A DNA stretch of 16,549 nt, from assembly GCA_947461185.1 (NCBI GenBank), contig CANHJY010000007.1, positions 1-16,549 on the forward strand, given 5' to 3'. Each line of letters opens with the position of its first letter. Within the stretch, counting starts at the first letter, position 1. The notes under the pieces are model-generated. The model did not search any database. It saw only the letters and a list, made by a program, of their open reading frames with translations, and had not been told where the DNA came from. Position numbers and translations under genes: made by a program. Shown piece by piece: positions 15,899-16,549 of the stretch. This DNA is from Flavobacteriales bacterium. GTDB taxonomy: Bacteria; Bacteroidota; Bacteroidia; Flavobacteriales_D; Crocinitomicaceae.

Positions 15899-16549
15899 CG
15901 GAAATCGTATTTCTCCCAATTGAACTATAAAAAAACCCTTTATCTTGCATTTCCTGCGGATCAAATAAATTTCTGCCGTCAAAGATAACACATTGATTTA
16001 AAGCATCTTTAATTCTTTGAAAATCTGGATTTCTAAAAATTGCCCATTCGGTGCAAATAACTAAAGCGTCCGCATTTTCCAATGCTTGGTATTCATTTGA
16101 AGCAAAAGAAATTTTATCATCCAAAAGCGATTTAACATTTTCCATTGCTTCAGGGTCATAAGCACAGATTTTCGCACCTTCAGACAAAAGGGCTTCTATT
16201 ACATACAGCGCTGGAGCCTCTCTTATGTCGTCAGTATCTGGTTTAAATGACAAACCCCAAATTGCAATCTTTTTATCTTTCAGATTTTCACTGAAATAGT
16301 TTTTAATTTTTGGAACAATTATCGTTTTTTGTCTTTCATTAACTGACATTACAGCATTTAGAATGTGAAAAGAAAATTGGTTATCCTGACCAGATTTAAC
16401 AAGTGCTTGGACATCTTTTGGAAAACAAGAACCACCATAGCCAATACCAGGAAACAGGAATCTTTTTCCTATTCTATCATCTGAACCTATTCCAGCACGA
16501 ACTTTATCCACATCTGCACCAACTAACTCACAAAAATTTGCAATTTCGT
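15888..16549 (-). CDS. ugd: UDP-glucose 6-dehydrogenase, C-terminal part (cut by window edge)
   Basis: The last 219 residues of a UDP-glucose dehydrogenase are present; the N-terminal Rossmann part is beyond the right edge. The frame is open to 16549 ([16 protein letters not shown]), so no start is expected inside the window. The catalytic-cysteine motif [16 protein letters not shown] is intact, followed by the dimer region [15 protein letters not shown]. The second nucleotide-binding domain contains [19 protein letters not shown] and the ICTEWAIFR and [10 protein letters not shown] motifs. The reaction is UDP-glucose to UDP-glucuronate with two NAD. Its product is the substrate of the adjacent decarboxylase, whose start overlaps this stop by 11 bp. 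It is a different subfamily from the TviB-like dehydrogenase further down the operon: GGSCFPKD here against GGHCIGVDP there. The identity is very secure. Confidence 0.95.
   Translation of the reverse strand, partial: EIANFCELVGADVDKVRAGIGSDDRIGKRFLFPGIGYGGSCFPKDVQALVKSGQDNQFSFHILNAVMSVNERQKTIIVPKIKNYFSENLKDKKIAIWGLSFKPDTDDIREAPALYVIEALLSEGAKICAYDPEAMENVKSLLDDKISFASNEYQALENADALVICTEWAIFRNPDFQRIKDALNQCVIFDGRNLFDPQEMQDKGFFYSSIGRNTISDGN

Noticed and set aside
15899..15991. Longer N-terminus for the UDP-glucuronate decarboxylase-like protein
   Set aside because: It would precede the NAD-binding strand with 31 residues encoded inside ugd; the ATG at 15898 puts the Rossmann strand at the usual place.
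10927..16549. Recently acquired genomic island
   Set aside because: No integrase, tRNA, direct repeats or IS remnants are visible, and composition by eye resembles the rest of the window; polysaccharide loci are often exchanged, but nothing here proves it.

Overview
The window is a chromosomal segment of a Bacteroidota bacterium, most likely Flavobacteriales. The evidence is AT-rich DNA, a protein with a type IX secretion (T9SS) type A C-terminal sorting domain, a PorE-like OmpA/beta-propeller protein, DUF2851, starts without clear Shine-Dalgarno sequences, and TATATTTG-type -7 promoter elements (the Bacteroidota TAnnTTTG consensus). Family or genus cannot be fixed from the sequence alone. 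Every gene is on the minus strand except one (7671-8579). I see no tRNA, rRNA, CRISPR array, IS element or phage gene.

Layout, left to right. 1-349 is the start of a DUF2851 gene that runs off the left edge. A strong intrinsic terminator (367-391) separates it from an OmpA-family cell-envelope protein of TPR / beta-propeller / carboxypeptidase-regulatory-like / OmpA architecture (412-2556). Next, read right to left, come a LOG-family nucleotide phosphoribohydrolase (6874-7557) and a tightly packed set: a membrane-anchored PASTA protein (5966-6811), a T9SS-exported protein (3727-5964) and an RluD-type 23S rRNA pseudouridine synthase (2687-3727). The joins inside this set are TAAAATG and TAATG, which suggests translational coupling. 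A divergent plus-strand gene encodes a DUF2279 membrane/periplasmic protein (7671-8579). Its last 15 bp overlap, tail to tail, a gene for a polytopic membrane protein fused to a YceI domain (8565-10118).

The right-hand 6.4 kb (10173-16549) is one compact nucleotide-sugar operon, transcribed right to left: UDP-glucose 6-dehydrogenase (partial), UDP-glucuronate decarboxylase (to UDP-xylose), a WbpD-like N-acetyltransferase, a WbpB-like sugar 3-dehydrogenase, a TviB/WbpO-type UDP-HexNAc 6-dehydrogenase, dTDP-glucose 4,6-dehydratase, and a CpsB/YwqE-type PHP tyrosine phosphatase. Genes overlap or lie within about 12 bp of each other. Together they supply precursors for a surface polysaccharide (capsule, exopolysaccharide or O-antigen): UDP-GlcA, UDP-Xyl, a diacetamido-uronic acid in the Pseudomonas WbpA-B-E-D style, and dTDP-4-keto-6-deoxyglucose. 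The terminal phosphatase probably controls export or polymerisation. The WbpE aminotransferase, RmlA, glycosyltransferases and export genes are absent here; I infer that they lie beyond the right edge or elsewhere.

Nothing here is clearly a new defence or mobile system. The items most worth a second look are the membrane-YceI fusion, the T9SS cargo embedded between PASTA and rluD, the incomplete diacetamido-uronate pathway, and a T12 tract in the putative promoter of the OmpA-family gene.
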